Assembly: GCA_002716585.1 (NCBI GenBank)
Contig: PBBL01000036.1
Coordinates: forward strand, 1-36,459
DNA: 36,459 nt
Origin: Myxococcales bacterium
Lineage (GTDB): Bacteria > Myxococcota_A > Bradymonadia > Bradymonadales > GCA-2716585
Direction of reading: 5' to 3'
Shown: piece after piece, positions 16,701 to 24,573 of the stretch
Position numbering within the stretch: position 1 is the stretch's first letter
How the letters are laid out: each line of letters starts with the position of its first letter
Notes under the pieces: model-generated
Databases searched by the model: none
What the model was told of the DNA's origin: nothing
Seen by the model: the letters and a program-made list of their open reading frames with translations, nothing else
Position numbers and translations under genes: made by a program

Positions 16701-19700
16701 TCGCCGCTACACCTACGACGCGGACAACCTCCGCGTCGTGCAACTTGACCTTTTCCTCGAAGACAAAGAGGGGAACCCCTACCAGCTGCGCCGCGCGATC
16801 CAGTACGAGCCCGTCTTTGACAAGGTGGTTGAGAACACGGCCATCATGCGGGTCGTGGATGGACAGAACCTCTCATCGCGCCGCAGCACCCTCTACACCT
16901 ACGACGCCTTCGGGCGCCTGGTCACGACCATCGCCCCCGGCGATGACACCGCGGATGCCCCCACCAGCGCCACCACGTACGAGCTGAGCAACCCCACCAG
17001 CCGCGTCATCACCCAGCAGCGGTCTCAAAGCGGCCAGCCCTATGACATCGAGACCATCCAGTGCCTCGACGGCAAGGGGCGCACCTACCAGACGCGCCAG
17101 CGGCTCCGCGATGGCCTCTATCAGGTCAGCGGCTTCAGCGTCTTCAACACCCGAGGCGGCACACGGCGCGTCTACCAGCCCTACACCAGCCCCTCTGGGG
17201 AGTGCGACGACGCGCCGCCTGAAGGGACCCTCTTCACCACCTTCCACCGCGACTCCACCTACCGCCTCCTCACCACCACCCTGCCCGACGGCGCCATCTA
17301 CGGCTCCGACTCCGTCCTGCGCAGCGTACACCTCCCGCTGGCCACCCAGAGCTGGGACGCCGAGGACATGGACCCCACCAGCCCTCACGCTGGCACCCCG
17401 ACCCTGACCCGCTTCGACGGCCTGGGCCGCTTCGTCGCCGTCGAGCGCAGCCTCCCCGGCGAGACCGCCGTGACGCGGGCTCATTACGACGCGTTGGGCC
17501 GCCTCACGGGGTACACCGACGCCCAGGGCCACACCAAGACCCAGCGCTTCGATCTGCTCGGCCGCGTCCTTGAGGTCAACGACCCCAACTGCGAAGGGGC
17601 CACCCGCTACACCTACGACGATGTAGGCAACGTCACCCGCATGACCGATCCACGCGGCATCGAGACAGCGTTCGCCTACGACGGCCTCAACCGACTCGTC
17701 GAGAAGTGGGACGCGGCCGACCGCGACGCCACCCTCATCCAGTGGGACTACGACAACGCCCCCGGCTGCGACCCTGGGATCTGCAGCAACACCGAGGGGT
17801 TGCTCACCCAGGTGACCTACCCCGGCCTCCAGGGGCTCCCCACCAGCGACCAGGCAGGCTACGACGCCCGCGGGCGGCTGGTCGCCAGCCAGCGCACCAT
17901 CGATAACGTCCCTTTCCGCTTCCAGACCACCTACGACAACGCCGACCGCCCCACGCGCACCACCTACGCGGGCGGCCAGACGATCACCCAACGCTACGAC
18001 GACGCGTCTCGCCCCACCCGCATCGACGGCCTGGTCGACACCATCCAATACGATGAGCGTGGCCTCATCGCCAACGTCGACCGCGCCGATGGCTCGGCCC
18101 TTGTCGTGGAGTATGACGCCATCATGCGCACCGCCCAGCAGGTCACCCTCGGCAAGAGCGGCGACGTCCTCCAGGGCTGGACCCACCACCGGGACCGCGT
18201 CGGCAACCTCCTCACCCTCGACGACATCGCCGACCCCTCCCCGAGCCACCCGGACTTCACCACAAGCGCCACCTACGACGCCTGGTACCGCACCACCTCC
18301 ATGGAGTACGGCGCCGCGGCTCAAAAAGAGCGCATCAACACGACCTTCAGCGTCATCGACAACATCACCAGCCGCAGCTCCGACCTCGGCGCCGACAGCG
18401 CCGCCCACATCGGCGACTTCACCTACGACCCCACCGCCCCCAACGCCCTCGCGTCCGCAGGCGGGCACACCTTCACCTACGACGCCGCGGGCCACGCCAC
18501 TCGCCGCAACGGGCAGCAGCTGGACTGGGACTACCAGGGCCGCCTCACCCAGGCCACCGTCGACAACCAGGCCATTCTCAAGCTCACCTACGGCGCAGGC
18601 CCCGACCGCATCGCCAAACAGGAGGGCGACAGCCTCACCTACTACCTCACCCCCAACTTTGAGGTGCGCGACGGCATCTCGACCCTCTACGTCATCCTTG
18701 GCCGCGACCGCACCGCCCGCATCGAATCCGACGAGCTGGCCACCACCGTCCTCTCCGACCTGGCGCTCTCGGGCACCGAACCCGATGGCCAGATCAACGT
18801 CGCCGACGCGCTCCTGGCCCACCGCGCCGAAAACAACGCGCTCGACGTCGAGGGCGACCCCTCCCCCGTAGGAGCGCTCCTGATCTCCTCCCTGCGTCGC
18901 CTCCACATGGAGGCTGGCCCCGCAGACGGCGTCACCCACCTCCACCACGACCACCTCGGCTCCGTCACGCTCGCCACCGTGGGCGGCGAACCCGTAGGCC
19001 AGCGCAGTTACTACGATATCGGGCTTGAGCGCGAGTCCCATGGGTACGTGGATGAGTACGGCTTCACCGGGCAGGAGCTTGACCGCTCCACCGGCCTGCT
19101 CCACTTCCGGTGGCGCCTCTACGACCCCGCCCTCGGCCGTTGGATGTCGCTCGATCCCCTCTTCTCCACCGCCACCCCTGGCGCCCTCGCCAACCCCAGC
19201 GCCTCCACCACCGGCTACGCCTACGTGGGCAACAACTTCTTCAACTACTTCGACCCCACCGGCCTCGACGGCAAGTCTTCCAGCACCCGCTCCATCAAAG
19301 CAACCAAGAGCAAAAAGGACCAAAAGAAGGGGTTGATGTCCAAGCTCAAGTCGAAGCTCGGCGCGACCAAAAAAGTGAAGGGCGAGACCGTGTCCGCTAC
19401 GTTGAGTGGTCCTGACGTCAAGTTTGACAAAGCCAACGGCAAAATCGAAGCCAAGCTCGCCTCAGCAGAGATCCATGCGGACGGTAAGTACGGCTCGGTC
19501 GGGGCCTCCAGCAACTACGGCGTCGCTGAGATGGGTTGGACGGGCGTGGGCGCCACCGCCTACGAGACAAAAGCAGAAGGCTCGTTGACCACCAAGGAGG
19601 GGAAAGGCGTGGCTGTCGGAGCTTCTCTGGGGGCTGGTGTCGGGTTGAAATCCCCTGTGGTGCCTTCCACGAATAGAAGATCTCTCCCGGGCGCGGCAGG

Positions 19701-19935
19701 CACACCGAAGATGGACAAAGTCACCCACGGGGTCACCTTCAACGTCCCTGTGGTTCCAGCCAGCCTCACCGTGGGTTACACGACAAAGGAGCCCTCCAAA
19801 GACGGCGGTCACCACACCAACACCGAACTCACCGGAAAGGACAACGTCCACAGGCGCCCCTCAGACGTGTCCAGCGTAGCGAGCGGTCTCACCTACGCGA
19901 GCAATGAGGCGCACAGAGGCAGCGTGTCTGAGTAG
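13726..19935 (+). CDS. Exported SpvB/FG-GAP/RHS-repeat protein with variable C-terminal tail
   Basis: A 2069-aa polymorphic-toxin-type protein. A signal peptide (VYIVGLALLLWSSAAMA, cut near residue 24) directs export. Residues about 40-330 match the SpvB-type N-terminal domain (MSHSVSIMTPAGFPGVSPNLGLSYNSG). FG-GAP/VCBS-like Ca-binding loops follow at about 355-640 (DINGDSLPD, DTNGDGFTD, DYDNDKKID, DMNGDGLLD, DMNGDGLSD). YD/RHS repeats run from about 960 to 1780. A dockerin-like DGQINVADAL sits at about 1687. The RHS core YGFTGQELDRSTGLLHFRWR.YDPALGRWMSLDP ends in DPTGLDG at 1843, the usual boundary of the encapsulated tail. The last 223 residues are Lys/Gly/Ala-rich and carry no recognised toxin motif. 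I chose the ATG at 13726 because GGGAG lies 5 nt before it; an ATG at 13714 also exists. No immunity-like small gene follows. Confidence 0.92.
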   Translation: MLRVDASVYIVGLALLLWSSAAMAQTGVSDDRVSLPAGPGSLEGVGENVEMNPNMGSMSHSVSIMTPAGFPGVSPNLGLSYNSGAGASTVGIGWMMDTPHIERMTYRGLPEYTTDDDFTAGGDTQLVLLPGSNPRTYRARYEKGFVRYRWHDAPDGREGYWTAEYPDGAVGYFGADAEGALVPSARVGQSEGTFRYMLVEKVDVYGHTLRYTYQKSGDVALLRNIGYVFTEGDDNPRYNVSFQYQDREDETGFDYLSDAKGGFNELLTQRLASINVFSGSERIRRYELSYERYADSGGFTRLRQVQMLGLDGSPYPVVHSFSYSQALGGVCEEDCGEPFVVEMGNIGVNLGVGRATLLDINGDSLPDLINTTNDGAHTFLLNEPSEDGSSRFASTPVTSAVPEATGSGFRLGTPYVHVLDTNGDGFTDLLHAQTGRILINRGNGDWEQGMTTDPGAVTDVIGADFNADEGELRTIRFLDYDNDKKIDLLRSTRTETSVFRNRGLDGFEEDDEVEPLGYGIQADQIQFTDMNGDGLLDAVKLNVGGLRYKLNYGWGRWGEEVEVLGLPIGESELELAALEDMNGDGLSDLVVVVGSTVKLAINRNGERFSDITTLTSDRVGDAIPQRDATTTVLYADMNGNGSSDVVWLSAQGDATYLELFPVRPNQLARIENGLGSVTDITYGTSVQHMARDGGWEAWAHRLPHPMLVVDSIDRYDLLTNVHEVTEYQYHDGFYDGVEKQFRGYARVEAFSIGDETQEDGYNLTTFDVGATDPYRNGLLLSSETRSADRALSEERYIYEDCPLAEIPVGTALPIRYICNTANTQIVQEGTDPEDHVTLQSDMEYDGYSNVTLSRSHGVTAIGGQGCAPCQESPAPFGEPCGQQCLGDEAYHETSFVAPGEDTNGRWILGAPYRERSYGRPDSPLVLETLTYYDGPDFEGMNPGTLDQGKVTRVTVSKDAGSTITTTRNAYNAHGNVIETLDPNATLNGNTHRRRYTYDADNLRVVQLDLFLEDKEGNPYQLRRAIQYEPVFDKVVENTAIMRVVDGQNLSSRRSTLYTYDAFGRLVTTIAPGDDTADAPTSATTYELSNPTSRVITQQRSQSGQPYDIETIQCLDGKGRTYQTRQRLRDGLYQVSGFSVFNTRGGTRRVYQPYTSPSGECDDAPPEGTLFTTFHRDSTYRLLTTTLPDGAIYGSDSVLRSVHLPLATQSWDAEDMDPTSPHAGTPTLTRFDGLGRFVAVERSLPGETAVTRAHYDALGRLTGYTDAQGHTKTQRFDLLGRVLEVNDPNCEGATRYTYDDVGNVTRMTDPRGIETAFAYDGLNRLVEKWDAADRDATLIQWDYDNAPGCDPGICSNTEGLLTQVTYPGLQGLPTSDQAGYDARGRLVASQRTIDNVPFRFQTTYDNADRPTRTTYAGGQTITQRYDDASRPTRIDGLVDTIQYDERGLIANVDRADGSALVVEYDAIMRTAQQVTLGKSGDVLQGWTHHRDRVGNLLTLDDIADPSPSHPDFTTSATYDAWYRTTSMEYGAAAQKERINTTFSVIDNITSRSSDLGADSAAHIGDFTYDPTAPNALASAGGHTFTYDAAGHATRRNGQQLDWDYQGRLTQATVDNQAILKLTYGAGPDRIAKQEGDSLTYYLTPNFEVRDGISTLYVILGRDRTARIESDELATTVLSDLALSGTEPDGQINVADALLAHRAENNALDVEGDPSPVGALLISSLRRLHMEAGPADGVTHLHHDHLGSVTLATVGGEPVGQRSYYDIGLERESHGYVDEYGFTGQELDRSTGLLHFRWRLYDPALGRWMSLDPLFSTATPGALANPSASTTGYAYVGNNFFNYFDPTGLDGKSSSTRSIKATKSKKDQKKGLMSKLKSKLGATKKVKGETVSATLSGPDVKFDKANGKIEAKLASAEIHADGKYGSVGASSNYGVAEMGWTGVGATAYETKAEGSLTTKEGKGVAVGASLGAGVGLKSPVVPSTNRRSLPGAAGTPKMDKVTHGVTFNVPVVPASLTVGYTTKEPSKDGGHHTNTELTGKDNVHRRPSDVSSVASGLTYASNEAHRGSVSE

Positions 19936-19971
19936 GAGTCCATCCGGTGGCGCTCCCATCGCCAGCCATCA

Positions 19972-20008
19972 CGACACGTTGGTCCACGGCCGCGACACGT
20001 TTGGTCCA
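19972..20008. repeat. Two copies of CGACACGTT(T)GGTCCA with 21-bp period
   Basis: CGACACGTTGGTCCA at 19972-19986 and CGACACGTTTGGTCCA at 19993-20008 are spaced 21 bp apart, two helical turns. A partial third match, GCGACAA, follows at 20013-20019. They lie 36 nt after the RHS stop. This could be a regulator-binding array, or the leftover multiple-repeat end of an IS21-type element; no transposase is present. Confidence 0.5.
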
Positions 20009-20102
20009 GCTTTGCGACAACATGCCTCGGCAGGGTCTGCTACGTTGGCAGAACAGCAGTCAGACACGCGCTGACCTGATCGACAACGCGTCGGAGGGTT
20101 GT

Positions 20103-20123
20103 GGCACACCGTTGGGGTGTGCC
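20103..20123 (+). promoter_or_regulatory. Perfect 8-bp inverted repeat in the leader of the exported-protein gene
   Basis: GGCACACC (20103-20110) and GGTGTGCC (20116-20123) pair perfectly around GTTGG, 35 nt before the ATG at 20159 and 18 nt before its ribosome binding site. It could act as an RNA hairpin in the leader or as an operator. It does not fit the sigma-54 consensus, since the spacing is one base short and the -12 GC is absent. Confidence 0.4.
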
Positions 20124-20158
20124 CGCCGCCGACCTCTGTTCAGGAGGAGGGTTTGCAT

Positions 20159-21301
20159 ATGCAGAACCATCACGCAGTTTCCATGATGACGGTGTTCGTG
20201 GTCGCGCTCGGGGCGGCGCTCGTAGGGGGCGACGCGCAGGCGCAGCCGTCGTTCCCGGGGTGCCAGAACCTCCCGGGCGGCGTGAGCTACAGCAGCTGGC
20301 TGAGCACGCGCCCGGTCTCCGAGTTCAACACGGGCGGCGCGATCGGTCCCTTCGATCACTTCTTCATTCACAGAGACTTCATCCAGCAGTGGCCCGCGTG
20401 CTTGCAGAACCCGGCCCCCGGGTCTCCCGGGCTGAGCCCGACCATCTGCCCGCTGGAGATGGTCCCCCACACCCCCCACGGCAACTCCTCCGCGACGCAG
20501 GACCATCCCTACGCCACGACGCCTGACACCACGGTGGGCCGCCACAACGGGGCTCACATCGAGATGCGCTCAAGCGAGTTCCCGATCGGCCTCAACCTCT
20601 GGACCGTTGAGATCCAGGCGCCCACGCCGGGGATGATCACCATCAAGGGCTTGAGCCGGGATCCGTGCTCGGTCATCAACGCCACGAACGACCCGGTCAA
20701 CCCGGGGCTGTTGGCCAAGGCCAACGTGGACATCCAGTTCGCGACCAACGATCGCTCCGTGCCGCCCTCGACGACGCCCGCCGATGGCGCGTGGGACTTC
20801 CGCATGAGCCTGGAGCCGCAGCACCGCGACGTGATCTGCGTGCGCAAGGACCGGAGCTGGGTCTGGGAGGACGCCGGGCTGAGCGGTCAGGACGCCGACA
20901 ACGATCCGCTGGTCGCCGGGATGTCGGACAACTTCCTTCAGATCCTGGTCGAGGACGGCGACTGCGTGGCGGAGGAGGACGTGATCGCCATCTTCCCGGT
21001 CAAGACGAACGCCACCCGCGGCCCACACGTGCACTTCAACGTGTCCCCCAACGACCTCAACCCCGCGCCCGCCGCGAACTGGTACTGCCCCAACGTGTTC
21101 GACGAGGGCGTGACCAACACGGCCCAAAGGCTGCTCCGTGACACCCACGTCGACTGGGAGCAGCTCTCGACCTTGCCCGCGAGCGACCCGAACCACGAGC
21201 CGCTGCCGGCCTTCTGCTTTGATTACGACGACAACGCGGCCACCAAGTGGGCCAACCCGGCCCTCCCGCTCTCGGACAACCTCTTCCCCGACAACCGCTG
21301 A
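20159..21301 (+). CDS. Exported protein of unknown function
   Basis: The frame is open from 20099, but the start is set at 20159 because AGGAGGAGGG ends 7 nt before that ATG and the protein then begins with a signal peptide (MTVFVVALGAALVGGDAQA, cut near residue 28). The mature part is about 350 aa with several cysteines (PGCQNL, PACLQN, TICPLE, DPCSVI, VICVRK, GDCVAE, WYCPNV, AFCFDY), a sign of life outside the cytoplasm. Near the end GPHVHFNVSPNDLN looks like the HxH strand of some metal-binding beta proteins. DQDADNDPLV-type and DYDDN acidic runs might bind calcium. I do not recognise the family. It is separated from the RHS gene by 223 nt with its own repeats and is probably its own unit. 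Confidence 0.8.
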   Translation: MQNHHAVSMMTVFVVALGAALVGGDAQAQPSFPGCQNLPGGVSYSSWLSTRPVSEFNTGGAIGPFDHFFIHRDFIQQWPACLQNPAPGSPGLSPTICPLEMVPHTPHGNSSATQDHPYATTPDTTVGRHNGAHIEMRSSEFPIGLNLWTVEIQAPTPGMITIKGLSRDPCSVINATNDPVNPGLLAKANVDIQFATNDRSVPPSTTPADGAWDFRMSLEPQHRDVICVRKDRSWVWEDAGLSGQDADNDPLVAGMSDNFLQILVEDGDCVAEEDVIAIFPVKTNATRGPHVHFNVSPNDLNPAPAANWYCPNVFDEGVTNTAQRLLRDTHVDWEQLSTLPASDPNHEPLPAFCFDYDDNAATKWANPALPLSDNLFPDNR

Positions 21302-21446
21302 CACCGCGCTCGCCCGCTGATATGTTCATCGAACCGTGCACTCTGCGGGCGTGTGCGTCTGGCTCAACCCACCACGGCCCCGGTGTTCGGTTCGGCGCGC
21401 TTTGTGCGCGTCGAACGTTGTCGAATCCAAGCGATGGGGCGAGCAG

Positions 21447-24050
21447 GTGGCGGAGCACGGTGAGGCAGGGCGAGTGGTTCGGCTCGCGGACGGGTACGTG
21501 GACCTCGACGCGCGGGAGGTCGTGCGGGGCGGCGCCGCCACGCGGCTCACCCCCACCGATCACAAGCTGCTCAGCTACCTCGTGGAGCGCAGCGGGCAGG
21601 TCGTCGAGGCCGCGGCGTTGCTCAGAGACGTCTGGGGCTACCGCGAAGGGGTGGAGACGCGGGCCGTGCACCACGCGATCCGCCGCCTGCGCGTCAAGAT
21701 CGAGCCCGACCCATCTGAGCCCGCCCACCTCACGACCGTGTTCGGCGTCGGCGTCCAGTGGCTCCCGCTGGCCGACGTCAACGACGGCAGCTCGCCGAAG
21801 CCAGGCACGGCGCCGCGCGCGGCGCCGTCCAGCGACGACGCCTTCATCGGCCGAGAGGCGGCGCTGGGGCAGGTGCTTGAGGCGCTGAAGGGTCCTCAGC
21901 GGCTGGTGACGATCACGGGGCCGGGCGGGATCGGCAAGACGCGCCTGGCGATGGAGGTCGCGCGGCGCTGGGGGGGCGAGCTGCTGTGGTTGAGCCTGGT
22001 GGGCGTTGAGGCGCGGGACGCCTTCCTTGAGCGGGTCGCGGTCCACCTGGAGATCGCGCTGCACCGTGACCCGGCGGCCGAGATCGGGGCGGCGCTGCGG
22101 CGTCGGGGGGCGCTCGTGGTCACGCTCGACAACATGGAGCAGCTCACGCAGAGCGCCGCCGGGCTCCTCCCGGGGTGGCTGCGGGACGCCCCGGAGTGCC
22201 GCCTGCTGGTGACCTCGCGTCAGGCGATGCGGATCCGCGATGAGCGCGAGGTCTCGCTGCCGCCGCTGGAGACCCGCTCACAGGGGAGCGAGCCCTCTGC
22301 TGCGAATCGGCTCCTGAGCGAGCGCGCGCAGCAGCACGGCGTCGCGCCCGACGCGCTCCAGGGCGAGGCGCTGGAGCAGCTCAGCCGCCAACTGGACGGC
22401 CTGCCGCTGGCCATTGAGTTGGCGGCGGCGCGGTTGAGGCTGATCCCACCTCAGGCGTTGGTGCAGCACCTGTCCGACAACGTCCGGATCCTGCAAGCGC
22501 GACGGCGCGATCGGCCCGAGCGGCACACCTCGCTCGACGCCGCGCTGCGCTGGTCCTGGAGCGAGCTGGGGCGCTCCGCCCAGAGCACGCTGATCGCCTG
22601 CGCGACCTTCGCCTACAACTTCAGCTTCGACAGCCTCTCGGAGGTCCTCGGCGAGCCTGCGGGGGACCTCTGGGCGGACCTGGACGCGCTGCGGGAGGCG
22701 TGCTTCCTGCCACCGCCGCGGCCGTCCCAGCGGGATCCTGGCCGGGAGGCCCGGTGGAGCCTGCTGCGGCCCGTGCGGGGGTTCGTGGAGCAGCGCGCCC
22801 GGGGCGACCACCCGGACTGGTGGCGCGTGTGCCGCCAGCGCCACGCCGCCTGGGTGGGGCGTCTGGGCGAGATCCAGCACCAGGCTGGCCTCGACGCCGA
22901 AGGGGGCTGGCGACGGCGGCGCCTCCGGGCGCTCGTGGAGGACATCCAGCGGGCGCTGGAGGGGTGCGCGGAGCCTGCGCTGACGGCCCAGCTCACCCGG
23001 GCGATGATCTCGGCCTACATCGATCAGATCCCGACCCAGAGCCTGGCGGGGGTGTTGGCGCGGGGCCGCGACCGCTGTGAGGGCGCGCCCGTGGCTCGGC
23101 TCCACACCCTCGGCTTCGTCAACACGTCCTGGATCATGCCCTGGTTGGGGCTCTCGCTGGAGCAGCTGGACGCCGAGCTGGCGCTCGCGCGCGCCGAGGC
23201 GCCCGAGCTGACCCCCTTCGTGCTCGGGCACATCGCGCGCCTCCACCAACAGGGCGCCGACTACGAGCGCGCCGACGCCGTGTTCGTCGCCAGCATCAAC
23301 GCGGCCCGCGCCTGTGGCTTTGAGGCGCTGGCCGCGGCGTTTATGGCGCGGCGCGCCAACGTGATCCGCGCGTCGGGCGATCTGGCCGCCGCGCGGGAGG
23401 CGTTCGGCGACGCGCTGGCGGCGGTCGACGCGGCGGGGGACGTGCGGGCGGCGGCCTCGGCGATGAACAACATGGGCATCCTGGCGGCGCAGGAGGGTCG
23501 AAGCGACGAGGCGGCCAGCCTGTTCCGCCGCGCCATCGACAAGGCGCGCGCCACCGACACCTGGCGCCTCCTCGCGGACGCCCACTCCAACCTCGGCGTG
23601 ATGCTCTTTCAAGACGGTCGCCACGCGCCCGCCTTCGACGCCTACACCTGCGCCCTCGACTTCGCCCAACGCTCGGGCGACCTCTGCATCGAGATGCGCG
23701 TCCTCCTCAACACGGCCGACTTCCACCTCACCACCGGCGAGCCTGCGCTCGCCGAGCGCCTGCTGCGCGACGGCATCGCGCGCGCCGACACCCCCTACAC
23801 GCTGCTCCAGACCACCCTGGCGCGCGTCAACCTCGTGGCCGCCCTCGTTGAACTCGGGCGCTTTGACGAGGCGCTCACCCAGGCGCAGCTCACCAAGCTC
23901 GCGGGCGACGAGCTGCGCCACGTTCGGTTCCCCTCGCTCAGCGACGATCTCCTCCAGTTGACGCGTCGCATCGCCGAGGCGAGCCCCACACGCCGCGCGA
24001 CGTGGATCCAGCGGCTTCGGGAGCGGCTGGGGCGAGTCGTGGTCTCGTGA
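21447..24050 (+). CDS. Winged-helix DNA-binding/STAND ATPase/TPR transcriptional regulator
   Basis: An 867-aa regulator. Residues about 11-105 are an OmpR/PhoB-type winged helix (VRLADGYVDLDAREVVRGG, LTPTDHKLLSYLVERSG, the recognition helix VETRAVHHAIRRLRVKIE and the wing TTVFGVGVQW). The STAND ATPase follows at FIGREAAL, with P-loop GPGGIGKT (158-165), Walker B LVVTLDNMEQ (223-232) and GLPLAIELAAARL (318-330). From about 610 the sequence is TPR-like (AASAMNNMGILAAQEGRSDEAASLFRRAIDKAR, DAHSNLGVMLFQDGRHAPAFDAY). This is the architecture of SARP/MalT-like signal-integrating activators. The frame is open from a GTG at 21336, but the first 37 codons are Cys/Arg/Trp-rich and look non-coding. A GTG at 21447 or 21474 is the likely start. 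The target is probably local but cannot be read. Confidence 0.88.
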   Translation: MAEHGEAGRVVRLADGYVDLDAREVVRGGAATRLTPTDHKLLSYLVERSGQVVEAAALLRDVWGYREGVETRAVHHAIRRLRVKIEPDPSEPAHLTTVFGVGVQWLPLADVNDGSSPKPGTAPRAAPSSDDAFIGREAALGQVLEALKGPQRLVTITGPGGIGKTRLAMEVARRWGGELLWLSLVGVEARDAFLERVAVHLEIALHRDPAAEIGAALRRRGALVVTLDNMEQLTQSAAGLLPGWLRDAPECRLLVTSRQAMRIRDEREVSLPPLETRSQGSEPSAANRLLSERAQQHGVAPDALQGEALEQLSRQLDGLPLAIELAAARLRLIPPQALVQHLSDNVRILQARRRDRPERHTSLDAALRWSWSELGRSAQSTLIACATFAYNFSFDSLSEVLGEPAGDLWADLDALREACFLPPPRPSQRDPGREARWSLLRPVRGFVEQRARGDHPDWWRVCRQRHAAWVGRLGEIQHQAGLDAEGGWRRRRLRALVEDIQRALEGCAEPALTAQLTRAMISAYIDQIPTQSLAGVLARGRDRCEGAPVARLHTLGFVNTSWIMPWLGLSLEQLDAELALARAEAPELTPFVLGHIARLHQQGADYERADAVFVASINAARACGFEALAAAFMARRANVIRASGDLAAAREAFGDALAAVDAAGDVRAAASAMNNMGILAAQEGRSDEAASLFRRAIDKARATDTWRLLADAHSNLGVMLFQDGRHAPAFDAYTCALDFAQRSGDLCIEMRVLLNTADFHLTTGEPALAERLLRDGIARADTPYTLLQTTLARVNLVAALVELGRFDEALTQAQLTKLAGDELRHVRFPSLSDDLLQLTRRIAEASPTRRATWIQRLRERLGRVVVS

Positions 24051-24134
24051 CGCGCAGGACCAGGCTGGTGTAGCCCTCTTTTGTCATCGTGGGAAGTCGA
24101 CGCGGTGGGGTCTTTCAATCCACACCGGTCGCCC

Positions 24135-24509
24135 TCAGAAGAACTGATCGATGAGGATCGGGTTGCCGTCCGGGTCCAGCAACGCGATGTGCGCCGCCCC
24201 CTCCGTGTTGCCGTCGGCGACGCGCTGGGTCAGCTCCAACCCCTGGGCCTCCAGGTGGTCCTGAAGCGCGCGCACGTCGGTGAACGCGTCGAGCCGCTCC
24301 TTGCGGTTGTTCAACCCGGGGTTGAAGGTCAGGGTGTTCTTGTCAAACATCCCCTGAAACAGCCCGATGCGCGTCTCACCGTTGGCCAGGATGAGCCAGT
24401 TCTGCTCCACGTCGCCACCTTTGACCTCAAAGCCCAGCTTGGCGTAGAAGTCGCGCGAAGCCTTCACGTCCTTGACCGACAGGCTGATTGAAAATGCTCC
24501 CAACTGCAT
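24135..24509 (-). CDS. VOC-superfamily (glyoxalase/bleomycin-resistance-fold) protein
   Basis: A 124-aa protein of one VOC unit pair. It begins [24 protein letters not shown], the beta-alpha opening of the fold, and ends with [19 protein letters not shown], the closing strand of the second module. Members bind a divalent metal and include glyoxalases, dioxygenases and fosfomycin/bleomycin resistance proteins, so the substrate is open. GGAG lies 6 nt before the ATG at 24509 and sets the start; the longer open frame upstream is not coding. It converges on the regulator gene at 24050 and lies 53 nt downstream of the unknown operon on the same strand. A dyad upstream suggests separate repression. 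Confidence 0.9.
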   Translation of the reverse strand: MQLGAFSISLSVKDVKASRDFYAKLGFEVKGGDVEQNWLILANGETRIGLFQGMFDKNTLTFNPGLNNRKERLDAFTDVRALQDHLEAQGLELTQRVADGNTEGAAHIALLDPDGNPILIDQFF

Positions 24510-24542
24510 ACGTGCTCCGTGTTTGATATGCCCGCATGAACA

Positions 24543-24573
24543 TGTATACCATGAACAAGCGTTCAAACACCAA
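24543..24573 (-). promoter_or_regulatory. Candidate promoter and operator of the VOC gene
   Basis: On the minus strand TTGGTG (24573-24568) and TATACA (24548-24543) are 19 nt apart. Between them is the dyad TGAACAAGCGTTCA (24552-24565), 5-bp arms around AAGC. A dyad between -35 and -10 boxes is a common operator position for TetR-type repressors. No such regulator is in the window. The boxes are only moderate matches. Confidence 0.35.

Noticed and set aside
13453..16743. 1096-codon minus-strand open frame opposite the RHS gene
   Set aside because: It is a shadow of GC-rich codon use in the RHS gene: Val/Gly/Ala/Asp-rich low-complexity product without any domain.
16873..19323. 816-codon minus-strand open frame opposite the RHS gene
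   Set aside because: Same shadow effect; composition is dominated by Gly, Val and Ala, and the plus frame is clearly coding.
20103..20118. TGGCACACCGTTGG as a sigma-54 promoter
   Set aside because: Spacing is one base short and GG replaces the invariant GC; it is explained by the perfect inverted repeat.
22278..23921. 547-codon minus-strand open frame opposite the winged-helix regulator
   Set aside because: Antisense shadow of a strongly coding plus frame; Arg/Gly/Ala/Val-rich.
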